The position numbers were made by a program, and so were the translations under genes. Under the pieces are notes generated by a model. That model did not search any database. It was not told the DNA's origin and worked only from the letters and a program-made list of their open reading frames with translations. From contig JALOPA010000155.1 in assembly GCA_025454125.1 (NCBI GenBank), forward strand, positions 1 to 5,903: a DNA stretch of 5,903 bases, given 5' to 3'. This stretch comes from Thermodesulfobacteriota bacterium (GTDB lineage Bacteria; Desulfobacterota; DSM-4660; Desulfatiglandales; HGW-15). This document shows, one piece after another, positions 5,658 through 5,903 of this stretch (within the stretch, counting starts at the first letter, position 1; each line of letters opens with the position of its first letter).

Positions 5658-5903
5658 TTAAAGGACCTCCGGGGCCAGAGAAACGATTTTCATGAAGTTC
5701 TTGGCTCTCAGTTCTCTCGCCACAGGCCCGAAAATTCTTGTGCCGATGGGTTCATTCTGCGGGGTGATCAGCACGGCCGAGTTGTCATCGAACTTGATGT
5801 AGGATCCGTCCACGCGCGCCACCTCTTTCTTGGTTCTCACGATGACGGCCTTCATGACATCCCCTTTTTTCACCTTGGAGTTCGGCATGGCCTCCTTGAC
5901 CGA
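5658..5903 (-). CDS. rplN: 50S ribosomal protein L14, C-terminal part (cut by window edge)
   Basis: The frame is open to the right edge of the window and yields 81 residues beginning [20 protein letters not shown]. Bacterial L14 is about 122 residues, so roughly the first 41 are outside. L14 lies at the subunit interface next to L19 and helps form bridges to 16S rRNA. Diagnostic blocks are [40 protein letters not shown] and the C-terminus [18 protein letters not shown]. The ATG at 5888 is an internal Met, not the start. rplN leads the spc operon in most bacteria, usually after rpmC and rpsQ, which should lie just to the right. It is 26 nt upstream of rplX. Confidence 0.98.
   Translation of the reverse strand, partial: SVKEAMPNSKVKKGDVMKAVIVRTKKEVARVDGSYIKFDDNSAVLITPQNEPIGTRIFGPVARELRAKNFMKIVSLAPEVL

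Noticed and set aside
5658..5888. 76-residue complete protein starting at the ATG at 5888
   Set aside because: The frame continues upstream with typical L14 residues (SVKEA) to the window edge, so this is an internal Met of a truncated rplN.

Overview
This window is almost entirely one ribosomal-protein operon read on the minus strand: the central and distal part of the bacterial spc operon. In order of transcription (right to left) it holds the C-terminal part of rplN (L14), then rplX (L24), rplE (L5), rpsN (S14, zinc type), rpsH (S8), rplF (L6), rplR (L18), rpsE (S5), rpmD (L30), rplO (L15), secY, infA (IF-1) and the first 14 codons of rpmJ (L36). No gene on the plus strand is credible. The long plus-strand open frames are antisense shadows of secY and the ribosomal-protein genes.

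The protein sequences and gene order suggest a Gram-negative bacterium of the former Deltaproteobacteria (Desulfobacterota, perhaps a syntrophobacter-like sulfate reducer). This is an inference from the look of the proteins: a short zinc-type S14, an L24 with two C-terminal CxxC pairs, and secY followed directly by infA and rpmJ. I did no database search. Base composition is moderately GC-rich and even across the window, with no sign of recent transfer in any coding gene.

Layout: 5658-5903 rplN (cut by the window edge); 5305-5631 rplX; 5225-5304 an 80-nt gap that can fold into stem-loops just before rplE; 4685-5224 rplE; 4479-4684 an unusually long 206-nt gap holding a 69-nt inverted-repeat element; 4293-4478 rpsN; 3857-4255 rpsH; 3266-3802 rplF; 2860-3228 rplR; 2329-2826 rpsE; 2136-2315 rpmD; 1675-2115 rplO; 305-1618 secY; 46-264 infA; 1-42 rpmJ (cut). 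Apart from the two large gaps, spacing is 3 to 56 nt, as expected for a single transcript. Nearly every gene has its own Shine-Dalgarno sequence, and five of the eleven complete genes appear to start with GTG or TTG.

Together the genes make large- and small-subunit ribosomal proteins, the protein-conducting channel of the inner membrane, and initiation factor 1. I see no undescribed system here. The most notable point is a dispersed-repeat-like element in the middle of this very conserved operon, between rplE and rpsN. It is built from two 27-nt arms in inverted orientation, each a hairpin, and the differences between the arms are mostly compensatory base-pair changes.
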